The notes: generated from the letters alone by a model not told the origin. 64,000 nt of DNA from Desulfobacteraceae bacterium (GCA_024225635.1 JAAEMK010001070.1:16260-80259), one strand, 5' to 3'. Positions 34,453-45,000 are shown, numbered from the stretch's first letter. A program made the numbers and translations.

Positions 34453-34554
34453 CTTTTTTTACTCCTTTTGGGGTCTTGGTGGCTAAAACCCTTGCTTTTC
34501 AATGTTTTGCATGGCTATAGTGGCTATTTTTCAATCCATTCCATGGGGAGAGAG

Positions 34555-37284
34555 ATGGCGTTTGTAAAAAAATTCCTCAACCTGAGAATCCGCACCAAAC
34601 TGATTCTCAGTTATAGTGTCTGCTTTGCCCTGGTGTTCACCGGGGGCAGTACCCTCATCTATCACCAGGTGGGCGCAACCATGGCCGCCAATCTGGAATC
34701 CGAGCTTGAGACCGCCACCTCCATGATCCTCAAGCTTGTGAGGACCTCGGCCCACCTTTCTGTCAAGAACCGCCTGAGGGCGGTTGCCGAGAAGAACCTT
34801 GAGATCGTTGATCATCTTTTTCAAAAACAGCGCCGGGGGGAGATGGATGAGGTTGGGGCAAAAAAAAGGGCCAGGGAGATCCTGCTCTCCCAGACCATCG
34901 GCAAGACCGGGTATATCTATGTGATCGATTCCTGGGGCAAGGGACTGGTCCATCCCCAGAAGGAGCTCGTGGGCAAGGAACTCACAGGGTTTGGATTCAT
35001 CAACGACATGACCCACAAGAAGAGCGGATATCGGGTCTACCAATGGAAAAATCCCTCCGAGACCCGGAGTTATCCCAAGACCATGTACTTTGTCTATTTT
35101 GAGCCCTGGGACTGGATCATCGCCGTCACCTCTTACAGCTCCGAGTTCATGGACCTTCTGGATATCGAGGATTTAAGGGAGGGCATCAACTCCATCAACC
35201 CCGGCAAACGGGGGTATTCCACCATCATGGACACCGAGGGCAACATAATTCTCCACCCCAGGCTTGCGGGGAATCTCTTTGAGCCGAGTGACGGGAACAA
35301 GGCGCGGATCGCCCGGGAGGTCGCCCGGAGGAAGACGGGGCGGATCGAATATATGTGGCATAACCCGGACGAGGACCGTCCCCACCAGCGGATCGCCACC
35401 TTCAAGTTCATTCCCGAGTATGGGTGGGTGGTGGTGTCAACGGTCTATGCCGAGGATGTGTTGAAACCCCTGAAGACCATCCGTTTGACCATCATATTGA
35501 TCACCCTTGCTGTCCTGCTTGTTATCATCGGGGTGAGTATTCTGCTCTCCAGGGGGATGGCCCTGTCCCTGGAGGCGCTCACCCAAAAGATGGAGCGCTA
35601 TACCTGGGGCCGGTTCAAGGGAGTGGAGAACCGGAATTCCGATGAGATCCAGCGGCTGTCGGCCAATCTCGATCTTTTCATGGCGCATCTTTCCCAGGAG
35701 CAGGAGAACCGCCGCCGGGTGGAACGCTCCCTCAGGGTCAATGAAAAGCGCCATCGAACCATACTTGAGACCTCCCCCAACCCCATCATTCTCTACGATA
35801 CAGACGGAAACGTCCTCTTTGTAAACAACGCCTTTACCCGGGTGTTTGGCTGGGAGTTGAGCGAAGTGGCGGGAAAAGGGATCGATTTTATTCCCCCGGA
35901 GAGCCTGCCTGAGACAGACCGGGCGATCCGCATCACCCGGGGGAGCGAAAACTGCCACACGTTTGAAACCAAGCGTTTTACCAAGGATGGCAGGACCCTG
36001 GACGTGAGCATCAGTGCGGCCGTTTACCGGGACAAGGAGGATATCCTTTTAGGGACCGTGGTCAACTTTACGGACATCACCCACATCCGGGCGACCCACC
36101 GGGAGCTGCGCCTTGCCAGGAACTACATCAAGGAGATCATCGATTCCATGCCCCCGGTGCTGGTGGGGGTGGATGTGGAGGGCCGGGTCACCCTCTGGAA
36201 CCAGGCGGCGGAAAACTTCACCACCATCACCCGGGACCGGGCCAAGGGCCGGCTTTTGTCAGGCCTCATGCCCCGGTTCAAGTCCCTGGTGGACGGTATC
36301 GAGCATGCCGTCACCACCCATAGCATTGAAATCCAGTCCAAGGTAAAAGTCCTGGATAAAGATGATCCCAGCTACTTTGACATCATCATCTACCCCCTGG
36401 GCTCCGGGGGCATACAGGGGGCCGTGGTGCTGATCACGGACGTTTCCCAGCGGGTGTTCATGGAGGAGATGATGATCCAGTCGGAAAAGATGCTTTCCGT
36501 GGGGGGGCTGGCCGCGGGCATGGCCCATGAGATCAACAATCCCCTGGCCGGGATCATGCAGAACCTCCAGGTGCTGGTCAGCCGGCTCAGGGATCCCCTG
36601 CCGGTGAACGTGAAAACCGCAGAGGAGTGCGGCGTTTCCCTCGATGCCATGGGGCGGTACATGGAAAAGCGGGATATCTTCTCCATTGCCGAATCCGCCG
36701 TTACGGCCGGGGCCAGGGCCGCACGCATCGTTGAGAACATGCTCTCATTCAGCCGCAAGGGCGATGATGTGGTGGAAAGCCACCCCATGGATGAACTCAT
36801 GGACGCAACCCTTGAGATTGCGGAAAACGATTACGGGCTGAAGAAAAAGTACGATTTCCGCTCCATCACCATAGAGCGGGAGTATGCCGCCGGCCTGCCC
36901 CCGGTGCCCTGCGAGCGCAGCAAGATCCAGCAGGTCTTTTTCAATATCATTAAAAACGGGGCCCAGGCCATGGTCACGGAGGAGCTGCCGGGGGATCGAA
37001 GACCCTCCTTTACCATCCGTATTTTAAAGGAGAGGGACAACGCCCGCATCGAGATTGAGGACAACGGGCCCGGCATGGCGGCCAAGGCCGCCAAACGGAT
37101 ATTCGATCCTTTTTACACCACCAAGGGGGTGCGGGAGGGGACGGGACTGGGCCTTTCGGTCTCCTATTTCATTATCCGGGAGAACCACGGGGGCACCATT
37201 GAGGTGGATTCCTCAGTGGGAAAGGGGACCTGCTTTATCATCCGGCTGCCTCTGGAGAAAAGGTCCCTTTCCCTGGCTGAATAG
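34555..37284 (+). CDS. Sensor histidine kinase with double Cache and two PAS domains
   Basis: The 909-residue kinase has TM1 (about 13-36), a periplasmic region with two Cache-like modules (about 100-200 and 205-300, each with HP and a closing W..V motif), TM2 (about 310-333), HAMP, PAS 1 (about 400-520), PAS 2 (about 525-640), a HisKA domain with His in AGMAHEINNPLAGI, and HATPase (NIIKNGAQAM, DNGPGM, GTGLGLSV). This NtrB-like HEINNP class often drives sigma-54 regulators; no partner regulator is adjacent. ATG 34555 is chosen because GGGGAG precedes it and the TM helix follows; a frame to 34345 would include the promoter region. It is divergent from the acyl-CoA operon and may share its operator. 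Confidence 0.9.
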   Translation: MAFVKKFLNLRIRTKLILSYSVCFALVFTGGSTLIYHQVGATMAANLESELETATSMILKLVRTSAHLSVKNRLRAVAEKNLEIVDHLFQKQRRGEMDEVGAKKRAREILLSQTIGKTGYIYVIDSWGKGLVHPQKELVGKELTGFGFINDMTHKKSGYRVYQWKNPSETRSYPKTMYFVYFEPWDWIIAVTSYSSEFMDLLDIEDLREGINSINPGKRGYSTIMDTEGNIILHPRLAGNLFEPSDGNKARIAREVARRKTGRIEYMWHNPDEDRPHQRIATFKFIPEYGWVVVSTVYAEDVLKPLKTIRLTIILITLAVLLVIIGVSILLSRGMALSLEALTQKMERYTWGRFKGVENRNSDEIQRLSANLDLFMAHLSQEQENRRRVERSLRVNEKRHRTILETSPNPIILYDTDGNVLFVNNAFTRVFGWELSEVAGKGIDFIPPESLPETDRAIRITRGSENCHTFETKRFTKDGRTLDVSISAAVYRDKEDILLGTVVNFTDITHIRATHRELRLARNYIKEIIDSMPPVLVGVDVEGRVTLWNQAAENFTTITRDRAKGRLLSGLMPRFKSLVDGIEHAVTTHSIEIQSKVKVLDKDDPSYFDIIIYPLGSGGIQGAVVLITDVSQRVFMEEMMIQSEKMLSVGGLAAGMAHEINNPLAGIMQNLQVLVSRLRDPLPVNVKTAEECGVSLDAMGRYMEKRDIFSIAESAVTAGARAARIVENMLSFSRKGDDVVESHPMDELMDATLEIAENDYGLKKKYDFRSITIEREYAAGLPPVPCERSKIQQVFFNIIKNGAQAMVTEELPGDRRPSFTIRILKERDNARIEIEDNGPGMAAKAAKRIFDPFYTTKGVREGTGLGLSVSYFIIRENHGGTIEVDSSVGKGTCFIIRLPLEKRSLSLAE

Positions 37285-37292
37285 AGCGGTGA

Positions 37293-38462
37293 TCAGCTCC
37301 CCCTTTGCAGAACGTTGAGGCAATGGGCCAGCTCCTCGCTGTCCCCGGTGTGCTTTCCTTTATCGTCGGACAGCTTGATCGCTTTATGCCACTCCTTGTC
37401 AGGGGCGGTCCGGCACTTTGCCAGCTTGATCACCATGTTGAGGGGGGTGACCCCCACGTCGTTGGTGAGGTTGGTGCCGATGCCGTAGGAGTCCCGGATC
37501 CTGCCCACGCAGTGCTTGTGTATCTTCACCGCTTTTTCGATGTCCAGGCCGTCGGAAAAGACGATGGTCTTGGTGATGGGATCCACGTGGAGTTTCTTGT
37601 AGTGCTCGATGATCCGGTCTATGAACGCGATGGGATCGCCGGAGTCATGGCGCACCCCGTCGAACAGCTTGGCGTGGAGGGTGTCAAAGGTGGAAAGAAA
37701 GATCTCCGTGGTATAGGTGTCGGTCAATGCGATGCCCAGGTGGCCGTGGAAGACGGCGGCCCAGGATTCCACGGCCGCGGGATTGGCCATCCTGTAACCG
37801 TTGAGCACGCCGTGGAACATGATCCATTCGTGGGCCATGGTGCCGATGGGCTTGATATTGAACTGTCTTGCCAGGTTGACGTTGCTGGTGCCGATCAGGG
37901 TGTTGTTCGAAAGAGCCATGATGTCCCGTATCAGCCCCTCGTGGCTTGCGGATGAGAACCTGCGCCGTGTGCCGAAATCGGCAAACTTGATGTCGTTCCG
38001 GCTCAGTATCCTGGCCTTGTTGAGGTTGATCTCCTTTAGCTCCTCGTCCGGCAGGGGACGGGCATCGGTCATCACAAAATAGAGCTCGCTGATGATCGCC
38101 ATGAGGGGCACTTCCCAGAGGATGGTCCTGTACCAGGGCCCCTTGATGGTGATCTTGAGATCGCTGCCGTCCTGGGAGATGGAGACTTCGTTTGGATCAA
38201 AGGTGTAGTGTTCCAGAAAATCGAGGTAGACGGGGGTCATGAAATAGCAGGTCCGTGCCAGGTATGCCTTCTCCTCCGGGGTGAGCCTGAATTTGGTCAT
38301 CTGTTCCACTTCGAGTTTCAGCTTTTCTGCAAACCCTTTGGGAAAGGGCGTATGGGAGCGATTGATAAATACATATTCCACATCCACCCGGGGATACAGC
38401 ATATGTACGGCCTGTTGCATGGTAAATTTGTACAGGTCATTATCAAGTATGCTCTGGATCAT
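37293..38462 (-). CDS. pncB: Nicotinate phosphoribosyltransferase
   Basis: The 389-residue protein matches PncB: LDNDLYKFTMQQAV at the N-terminus, FADFGTRRRFSSASHEGLI with the His that is phosphorylated, LIGTSNVNLA, GTMAHEW, and the phosphoribosyl-binding GVRHDSGDP and VFSDGLD. It makes nicotinate mononucleotide from nicotinate and PRPP in NAD salvage. ATG 38462 has AAAGGAA eight bases upstream; a longer frame to 38498 is unlikely. It converges on the sensor kinase gene with only 8 bp between stops, and it is divergent from etfBA. Confidence 0.94.
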   Translation of the reverse strand: MIQSILDNDLYKFTMQQAVHMLYPRVDVEYVFINRSHTPFPKGFAEKLKLEVEQMTKFRLTPEEKAYLARTCYFMTPVYLDFLEHYTFDPNEVSISQDGSDLKITIKGPWYRTILWEVPLMAIISELYFVMTDARPLPDEELKEINLNKARILSRNDIKFADFGTRRRFSSASHEGLIRDIMALSNNTLIGTSNVNLARQFNIKPIGTMAHEWIMFHGVLNGYRMANPAAVESWAAVFHGHLGIALTDTYTTEIFLSTFDTLHAKLFDGVRHDSGDPIAFIDRIIEHYKKLHVDPITKTIVFSDGLDIEKAVKIHKHCVGRIRDSYGIGTNLTNDVGVTPLNMVIKLAKCRTAPDKEWHKAIKLSDDKGKHTGDSEELAHCLNVLQRGS

Positions 38463-38594
38463 TGTAAAATTTCCTTTATGGCGGTCTGACGCATTCATCT
38501 ATTAATATAAGGGTCCATCTATCGTGTATGTATATTTTTTGCACGATCTTAGCAATGTCAAATTTTTTTGGGGAATGGGGCGGGGGAAAAATAG

Positions 38595-38608
38595 AACGAA
38601 CGTTCGTT
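38595..38608. promoter_or_regulatory. TetR-type operator, site 2
   Basis: AACGAACGTTCGTT is a perfect 14-bp palindrome, 8 bp upstream of the etfB -35 box. It matches the element before the acyl-CoA operon, including the A/T-rich flanks. Confidence 0.75.
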
Positions 38609-38616
38609 TTTTATTC

Positions 38617-38646
38617 TTGATCGTAAGCCCATTGTGTGCCTATAAC
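38617..38646 (+). promoter_or_regulatory. Promoter of etfBA, close to the start codon
   Basis: TTGATC (38617-38622), an 18-bp spacer and TATAAC (38641-38646). The expected start of transcription falls on or next to the etfB ATG at 38653, so the message may be leaderless. Confidence 0.5.
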
Positions 38647-38652
38647 CGTTCT

Positions 38653-39384
38653 ATGAATATTCTTGTCTGCATCAAACAGGTGAGTGAAACCGCGGACGGC
38701 CGCACCCCGGCCATGAACCGGTTTGACGAGTACGCCCTTGAGGAGGCCATCCGCATCAAGGAGCGCTTCCTCGATGCCGGCCGTGACGGGGTGGTGGATG
38801 TGATCACCTTGGGGCCGGAACAGGCTGCGGGGGTGGTGAAGCGGGCCTTTGGCATGGGGGCGGACAACGGCTGTCACCTGGTCACGGACCGGGAGGGGTC
38901 GTCGGCTGTCACGGCTGGATTGATAGCAGGGGCTGTCAAGGGTCGCTCCTACGATCTTGTGGTGACCGGCATCATGTCCCAGGACAGGATGGAGGGCCAG
39001 ACCGGACCCATACTTGCGGAACTGCTGGGCCTTCCCTGCGCCACAGGCGTGGTTGCCGCCTCCCTTGATCCGGGAGCTTCCTGCCTCGGGGTGGAGCGGG
39101 AGCTGGAAAAGGGGGAGCGGGAGTGCCTCTCCATGGGACTGCCGGTCCTGATTACGGTTCAGGCGGGCATCAACACCCCACGATATCCAACTCTCTCCAG
39201 GGTACTCAGGGCGTCGAAGAAAAAGATCCACACCCTTGGCGTGCCTGGGGCAACGGCTGACACCCAGACCATGGTTCGCCTGGAAGCGCCTTCCAAAAGC
39301 CGGTCCGGGAGGGTGCTCGGGGGAACTGTGGATGACAAGGCCCTTGCCCTGTTCGCCCTGTTAAGGGAAAGGGGGATTCTGTGA
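38653..39384 (+). CDS. etfB: Electron transfer flavoprotein, beta subunit
   Basis: The 243-residue protein begins MNILVCIKQV, then RFDEYALEEAIRIKE, GADNGCHLVTD and the ETF-beta signature region (VERELEKGERECLSMGLPVLITVQAGINTPRYPTL is the matching stretch in part). It binds AMP and, with EtfA, carries electrons from acyl-CoA dehydrogenases. ATG 38653 is chosen because similarity begins there; no ribosome-binding site is visible, and a frame to 38524 would cross the operator. The etfA start overlaps its stop (GTGA). Its operator is shared with the acyl-CoA operon, so this ETF probably serves those dehydrogenases. Confidence 0.93.
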   Translation: MNILVCIKQVSETADGRTPAMNRFDEYALEEAIRIKERFLDAGRDGVVDVITLGPEQAAGVVKRAFGMGADNGCHLVTDREGSSAVTAGLIAGAVKGRSYDLVVTGIMSQDRMEGQTGPILAELLGLPCATGVVAASLDPGASCLGVERELEKGERECLSMGLPVLITVQAGINTPRYPTLSRVLRASKKKIHTLGVPGATADTQTMVRLEAPSKSRSGRVLGGTVDDKALALFALLRERGIL

Positions 39385-40352
39385 AGCGGGTTGCTGTGGT
39401 TGTGGAGCATGACCCAGGCGGCATTCTTCCCGTCACCCATGAGCTGATGGCCTGTGCAAAGATCCTGGCGGACCATATCCAAGCTGAGGTTGTGGCCGTG
39501 ATTCCGGGCGAGGGAGATCCTGCCATGGCAAAAAAGATAGCAGGGTTTGGGGTCGAGACCATCGACCTTGCCATCACCGGCGCGGACGGCTACAACAGCG
39601 AGGCCTGGAAGGAAGCGCTTCACCGGCTCTTTACCGCCATGGCGCCCCTGTACATCATCGTTGGACATACGGCCCCGGGAAGGGATTTTGCGCCGGGCCT
39701 GGGAGTCCGGTTAGGGGGAGGCTCCATTGCCGGGGTCAACAATATCGTACTTGATCAAGCCGGTCCCCTTTTTTCACGGCCGGTGCTGAACGGCGCCCAA
39801 AACGCCATTGTGAGGCCGGAAATCACGCCCTGCATTGTCATGGTCCAGCCCGGCGCCTTCAGGGCGCAAGGACAATCAGCCGCCCGTCCGGGCAGGGTCA
39901 TTGGGATGGAGATCATGGTTTCGGGCGCTGGAATCCAACCCATGGGCGTCAAAAGCGTCACCACCCGGGGGGAGGACCTTGACCGGGCCGCCGTGATCGT
40001 GGCCGCGGGAAGGGGAATAAGGGAGAGGGAGAACCTTGATCTCATCGGGCGGTTTGCCGCTCTTTTTCCCAATTCGGTGGTGGGCGCTTCCCGTCCCCTG
40101 GTTGACGACGGATGGATGGAGTACCGGTTCCAGGTGGGCATCACCGGCGCCAGGGTTTCCCCAAAGCTCTATATTGCCTGCGGCATCTCGGGGTCGTCCC
40201 AGCACCTTGCCGGCATCACCGGATCGGAATTGATCGTCAGCGTCAACGCCGATCCCAATGCCGCCATATTCAACCATTCGGACATCTGCATCGTTGCGGA
40301 CCTCTTCGAGTTTATCCCCTCTTTTGAGCGGCTCCTTGAGCGTCACCCCTAA
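39381..40352 (+). CDS. etfA: Electron transfer flavoprotein, alpha subunit
   Basis: The 323-residue protein has an N-terminal ETF domain (about 1-190) and the C-terminal FAD-binding domain with VVGASRPLVDDGWME, QVGITGARVSPKLYIACGIS, GSSQHLAGI and the NADPNAAIF motif, all expected for EtfA. It holds the FAD that shuttles electrons. The arginine and serine around VGASRP and GISGSSQH that contact FAD are present. It starts at GTG overlapping the etfB stop. The stop overlaps the convergent universal stress protein gene by 4 bp. No ETF:quinone oxidoreductase is in the window. Confidence 0.94.
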   Translation: MKRVAVVVEHDPGGILPVTHELMACAKILADHIQAEVVAVIPGEGDPAMAKKIAGFGVETIDLAITGADGYNSEAWKEALHRLFTAMAPLYIIVGHTAPGRDFAPGLGVRLGGGSIAGVNNIVLDQAGPLFSRPVLNGAQNAIVRPEITPCIVMVQPGAFRAQGQSAARPGRVIGMEIMVSGAGIQPMGVKSVTTRGEDLDRAAVIVAAGRGIRERENLDLIGRFAALFPNSVVGASRPLVDDGWMEYRFQVGITGARVSPKLYIACGISGSSQHLAGITGSELIVSVNADPNAAIFNHSDICIVADLFEFIPSFERLLERHP

Positions 40353-41284
40353 TTCACGATCCACACGGCGGAGTTGAGCCCCAGCTGGAGAACCTTTTTG
40401 CTCACCCGGCCGATGAAGAACTCCTCCACACGGCTCAGCCCCCGCCGTCCCACCACGATGGTGCCATAGCGGTTTGAGGTGGCATCCTCCACAACTGCCC
40501 GGGCCCGTGAGTATTCGTTCTGCTTGATCTCATGGGAGACGTTCTCGGGCTTGAACCCTGAGGCAACCAGGGTTTCAAGGGCATTTTCGATCAGGGGTTC
40601 CACAACTCCCCGGGTCTTCTTGAACATATCCTCTTCCACCACCTTGATATCGGCCGGTGCAGACCTGTAAAGGTCTGAGATGGTCCGGATCACATAGCAG
40701 ATCTTGACGCTGCTTGCGTCCTTGACCATCATGGTGCCGATGCACTCCACCGCCCTTGTGGAACCCTCGGACCCGTCAAAGGCGATCAGCACCTTCCTGG
40801 GGTTGGTGTAGGCCCCAACGATGATCAGGGGAATCCCCACGATTTTACCCACAAGCTTTGTGGCGATGTTGCCCATGAGCAGGTCCTTGACCCGGCTGAT
40901 GCCGGTGCGGCCGGCAACAACGGCGTCAAAACCTTGTTTGGACTCGTCGATGATGTCCCTTGCCACCCCCTTGACCGAGTCCTTCTGCTTGATGGTGACC
41001 GCCTTGTAGGGAAAACCCTGGTCCAGAAGGATCATTCTGGCGTTCTCCATCTGCTCCTTCATGGCCCGCTGGGTTTCCAGGGTCCATGATTTGACCGAGG
41101 CCATTCGTCTCTGGAAGCCCGATCCAAGGTTCATGTCCCAGAACGATTCCGGGATGTGGGTGTCCACATGGAAAAGTTGGATTTCAGTGTTCTCGGGCGA
41201 GAAAAATTCGCCCGCATAGTGCACCGCCTCAAGGGAGTGGGGTGATGCATCCACGGTCACCAGGATTTTTTTGCTATGGTTCAT
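40349..41284 (-). CDS. Tandem universal stress protein (two UspA domains)
   Basis: The 311-residue protein has two UspA domains (about 1-155 and 160-311). Each shows the start VxVDxS or IAFDGSEGS and the nucleotide-loop motif (VAGRTGISRVKDLLMGNIATKLV; VVGRRGLSRVEEFFIGRVSKKVL). UspA proteins bind ATP or other ligands under stress; the exact role is unknown. It is cytoplasmic. AGGAGG-like GGAGGT precedes the ATG. It stands alone, convergent to etfA. Confidence 0.92.
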   Translation of the reverse strand: MNHSKKILVTVDASPHSLEAVHYAGEFFSPENTEIQLFHVDTHIPESFWDMNLGSGFQRRMASVKSWTLETQRAMKEQMENARMILLDQGFPYKAVTIKQKDSVKGVARDIIDESKQGFDAVVAGRTGISRVKDLLMGNIATKLVGKIVGIPLIIVGAYTNPRKVLIAFDGSEGSTRAVECIGTMMVKDASSVKICYVIRTISDLYRSAPADIKVVEEDMFKKTRGVVEPLIENALETLVASGFKPENVSHEIKQNEYSRARAVVEDATSNRYGTIVVGRRGLSRVEEFFIGRVSKKVLQLGLNSAVWIVN

Positions 41285-41375
41285 GACAGACCTCCATTCT
41301 TATGGGTCCTGAATAAACTTAGTGATCGGATCCACAAAGGGTGGATACAGGGGGCAATGGAAATGACGATCTAAT

Positions 41376-41575
41376 CTAGCCCCTGAAGCAGTGCGGGATG
41401 AAATAAGGAGTATGTTCCAATACTATATCAAGGAGCAGGAGGGTTGACAAACCTTTTTCAATAAGGATCAGAGGCCGAACCTGTTCCATAAATTTTGCCG
41501 GGGTGACACCGGTCTCCTTGACAAACACCCGGGAGAAGTTGCGTCCCCCCCGCTGAGCCCGGTTTAGGGGGGCAA
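41376..41575 (-). pseudogene. Remnant of an AraC-type regulator (C-terminal HTH only)
   Basis: Minus-strand codons read NRAQRGGRNFSRVFVKETG followed by VTPAKFMEQVRP, the hallmark second HTH of AraC/GlxA regulators. About 30 unrelated residues and a TAG stop at 41376-41378 follow. The rest of the gene is absent upstream; no start or ligand domain is visible. It looks like a decayed gene, perhaps cut during the arrival of the large surface-protein gene next to it. Confidence 0.65.
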
Positions 41576-41733
41576 CAGGGAAAAGTGTGACATTTTATTC
41601 ATATTTTTATATAGGTAAGGAAACAGGTGTTTTTCTGTCCTTCTGTTCTTTTTCCTTTATTCACCTGACACACGGTTTGAGTTTACGCCCCTCGCCGGTC
41701 TCAACACCGTTTCAATTCGCATTCTTTTAAACG

Positions 41734-41749
41734 TGGCATATCTGTTGCA
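41734..41749 (+). promoter_or_regulatory. Sigma-54-type promoter of the giant surface protein
   Basis: TGGCAT, a 5-bp gap and TTGCA give the invariant GG and GC dinucleotides separated by exactly 10 bp (-24/-12 pattern). It lies 278 bp upstream of the ATG at 42027. An RpoN activator would be needed. Confidence 0.6.
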
Positions 41750-41759
41750 AGAAAATCGC

Positions 41760-42026
41760 GGTAAAAGAAAAAAGTTTATTGCTAATAATCGTAACTGTCT
41801 GGTTATAAGAATGATTTTTTAACTATTTAGTTGTTCGAGATTTGCGTGCTTTTTCACGCCTCCACCCATCATGTCACGCTGGTAAACCAAAGGATTCCGA
41901 AGCCACAGCTGTCTGACATCGCCCCCGAATAAATCAACCTAAGCCGGACGAAAACGGGCACAGGTCAGTATTGCGGACTTTATTACCCAGAGGCTTTAAA
42001 GCTGAAGCAAAGAAGGGGGGAACGGT
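41760..42026 (+). other. Long 5' leader of the giant surface protein
   Basis: About 267 nt would be transcribed from the sigma-54-type promoter before the ATG. A hairpin GCGTG-CTTTTT-CACGC (about 41845-41860) is visible, and the end has a GGGGGG ribosome-binding site. No known riboswitch was recognised. No gene is seen here. Confidence 0.4.
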
Positions 42027-45000
42027 ATGAAAGACAGCGAACTCAATTTTTCGCCACGGCGTTTTTTCACATGGTATCCGGGCGGTTTTTCAATGGACGG
42101 TGTCATGGGGGGCTGCATTTGTTCTGTTTTTCTTGCAGCCATATTTTTACTGTTGTCGGCGCCTGGTTATGGGGCGGAGATCACCTTTGATTTCGCTGAC
42201 GGGGAACATGCGGGCGACAATATCACAACGGTGATCAATACGAAGGCCGCCCACCCCGGCGATCCCGATCTCACCATCACCAAGGCCAACCCCCTGGTGA
42301 ACATCTGGACAGGCGCAGGGGCGGACAATAACTGGTCAACCGGTGGGAACTGGAGCAGGGGAACCGCGCCGGTCCCGGCAGAGTCGGTTCTCATTAACGG
42401 CGATAAAGATATCACCATTGACACTCTTCTCGTTGAGGTTGCGGCCCTTGCCATCCAAGCCTCTTACAGCGGAACCATCACACAGGGGAGCAATAATTTG
42501 ACCGTCAGCGGCAATTTTATCCTGTCGGGCGGAACGTTCAACAGTGGAACGGCTGCATCCTCCCCGGCAGTGGGAGAACTTTTTGTTGGCGGGAAGTTTA
42601 TACAGACGGGCGGTACATTCGGCGGTGGAGACGGTGGAATTCATGTAACCGACGCCTTTATCCTCTCTTCAGAAACCTTTATATCCACATCCTCGAATTT
42701 TGCGATTGGTGGCGATTTTATCCATGCCGGCGGCTTCTTCACCCATAACAACGGCACCGTTGAGCTTACCGGCACAAATCAAACCATAGCCGGTGATACC
42801 ACCTTTTATAACCTGATAAAGCGAACCGCCTCCGCCGACATCCTGACCTTCACCGGGGGAACAAGGCAGACCATCGAAAACAGCCTGGTGCTCCAGGGGG
42901 CCCCAGGGCAGGAACTCTCCGTAATCAGCAGTTCCGAGGGCACCCAGTGGGAGATCGATCATGGCCAGGGGGCGTGCACCATTGAGTACATCGTTGTCCA
43001 GGATTCCAACAACATCAGCGGGATGAGCATCAGCGTAGATGCCGGCATCAATACTGACTGGGGAAATAACACCAACTGGGATTTCCTGCCACCTTCAACG
43101 CACGGATGGGACAATGGACAGGACGCCCTCCATGTGATGGGACAGCCCGATTTCATAAGCGGTGACCCGGGGGTGAGTGATGATACTTTCAACAGGGCGG
43201 CGGATGTGGTGGTCGATCCTGCAAATAACAAGTTGTACGTGGCGGACAGGGCGAACAACAGGGTGCTGCGTTTTGCCTACCCCATTACCATGAACCGGCC
43301 CGGGGCGGAGCTGGTTTTTGGACAGCCTGATTTCGACACCGTTCTCTTGCCTGACAATGAAGCGGATTGTACCGCTGCCGGGGGAACATGGAGCCCCGGC
43401 CCCGAGATCTGTACGGCAACGGCGCCTTTGCCCGGTTCAAATACATTCAATGGTCCGGCGGCCCTGGCCCTGGACGAAACCGGCCGGTTATGGGTGGCGG
43501 ACAGGGGGAACAATCGCGTTGTATGGTTTGACAACGCCCATGAAATTGCTTTGAATCAGCCCCATGGGGACGGGGTCCTGGGACAGCCTGACTTCACGAC
43601 AAAAACGGCCCCCGGCCCACCCACCCAAAGTTCCCTCAATAGCCCATGGGGGATTACCGTGGATGGTTCCGGCAGCCTTTTTATCGCCGATGCTTATAAT
43701 CATCGCGTGCTCCGGTTTGACCATGCCGCATCCAAGGCCAACGGCGCAGATGCGGATGCCGTCCTTGGGCAGCCGGATTTCATATCCGATACCCCAAACA
43801 ATGGGGGCATTTCCGCAAGTTCCATGGACCGGCCCGTTGGGGTGTTCAGGTACGGGGCTTACCTGTTCGTGGCCGACGGATCAAACGCCCGGGTGCTTCG
43901 TTTCGACAATGCTTCCTCCCTTGGGAACGGAGCCGATGCGGCCCGGGTCCTGGGCCAGCCCGATTTTCTTACCGCATCCCATGTGACGGGTCCGGCAGAC
44001 AGGAACCGGCTCGAGTCTGCCGGAAAGGCGGAAGTGGACGGGAGCGGAAATCTCTATGTCTGCGACGGATTTAATAATGACAGGGTTGTTATCTTCAACG
44101 ATGTTCTTTCCAAGGCCAACGGGGGGGATGGGGATAAGGTCCTTGGCCAGGCAGATTTAACCGACTCGGGCGATGGCCTTGATCGGAATCGGTTCAGCCT
44201 CGATTCCCACGGCGGCGGCATGGCCTTTGACAACATTCGAGGGCTTCTCTTTGTGGCGGACGATTACAATAACCGGGTCATGATCTTTGAGAAAAAGATC
44301 GCCGGGCCAAGGTTCAGTCTCAAGCAGGGGGGGATATACTGCCCCAGTGGCACGACGTTTGATTTTGGCGCACAGGAGGATGGGGGAGAAACCCTCCTGA
44401 CCTTTTATATCGAGAATCCGGGCGATACCCCCCTCACCTTTGATGAATCCCCGGTGATCATCATCACAGGCACGGATGCGGATCAATTCAGTGTCAAGAC
44501 CCAGGCTGAACCCTCCGTTGCTTCCCAGGGCGCCACCTCCTTTCAGATCGCGTTTTCCCCGACTTCTTCCGGCGTTAAAACCGCTGCTGTCGCCATTGTT
44601 CATGACAGTGGCGGTGAAACTCCCTTTAATTTGATGCTTACCGGAACCGGTGCGGGAGATCCCGGGCCGGAAATTATAACTCCCTCTGTTTTCACAGACC
44701 CGATTTCAGAAATTATGTCAGACAGTGCCAGGGGCGGCGGCCAGGTTGTTTCAGACGGCAACGCGCCCGTTGCGGCCCGGGGGGTGTGCTGGTCAACCTT
44801 CCCAAATCCCACAACCGGAGACAACATCACACTTGACGGCAGCGGTCCGGGATCGTTTTCAAGCAGGATCACCGGCCTTGACCCGGATATGCGATACCAT
44901 GTGCGGGCCTATGCCGTGAATTCGGCCGGTACGGGATATGGCGATCCGGTTTCTTTTACAACGGAACCGGTTCCACTGCCGGTGCTGACAACCACCCCGG

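Noticed and set aside
41840-42000. c-di-GMP-like core in the leader of the giant protein
   Set aside because: Short pieces such as GGTAAACC look similar, but the GAAA tetraloop and receptor parts are missing.
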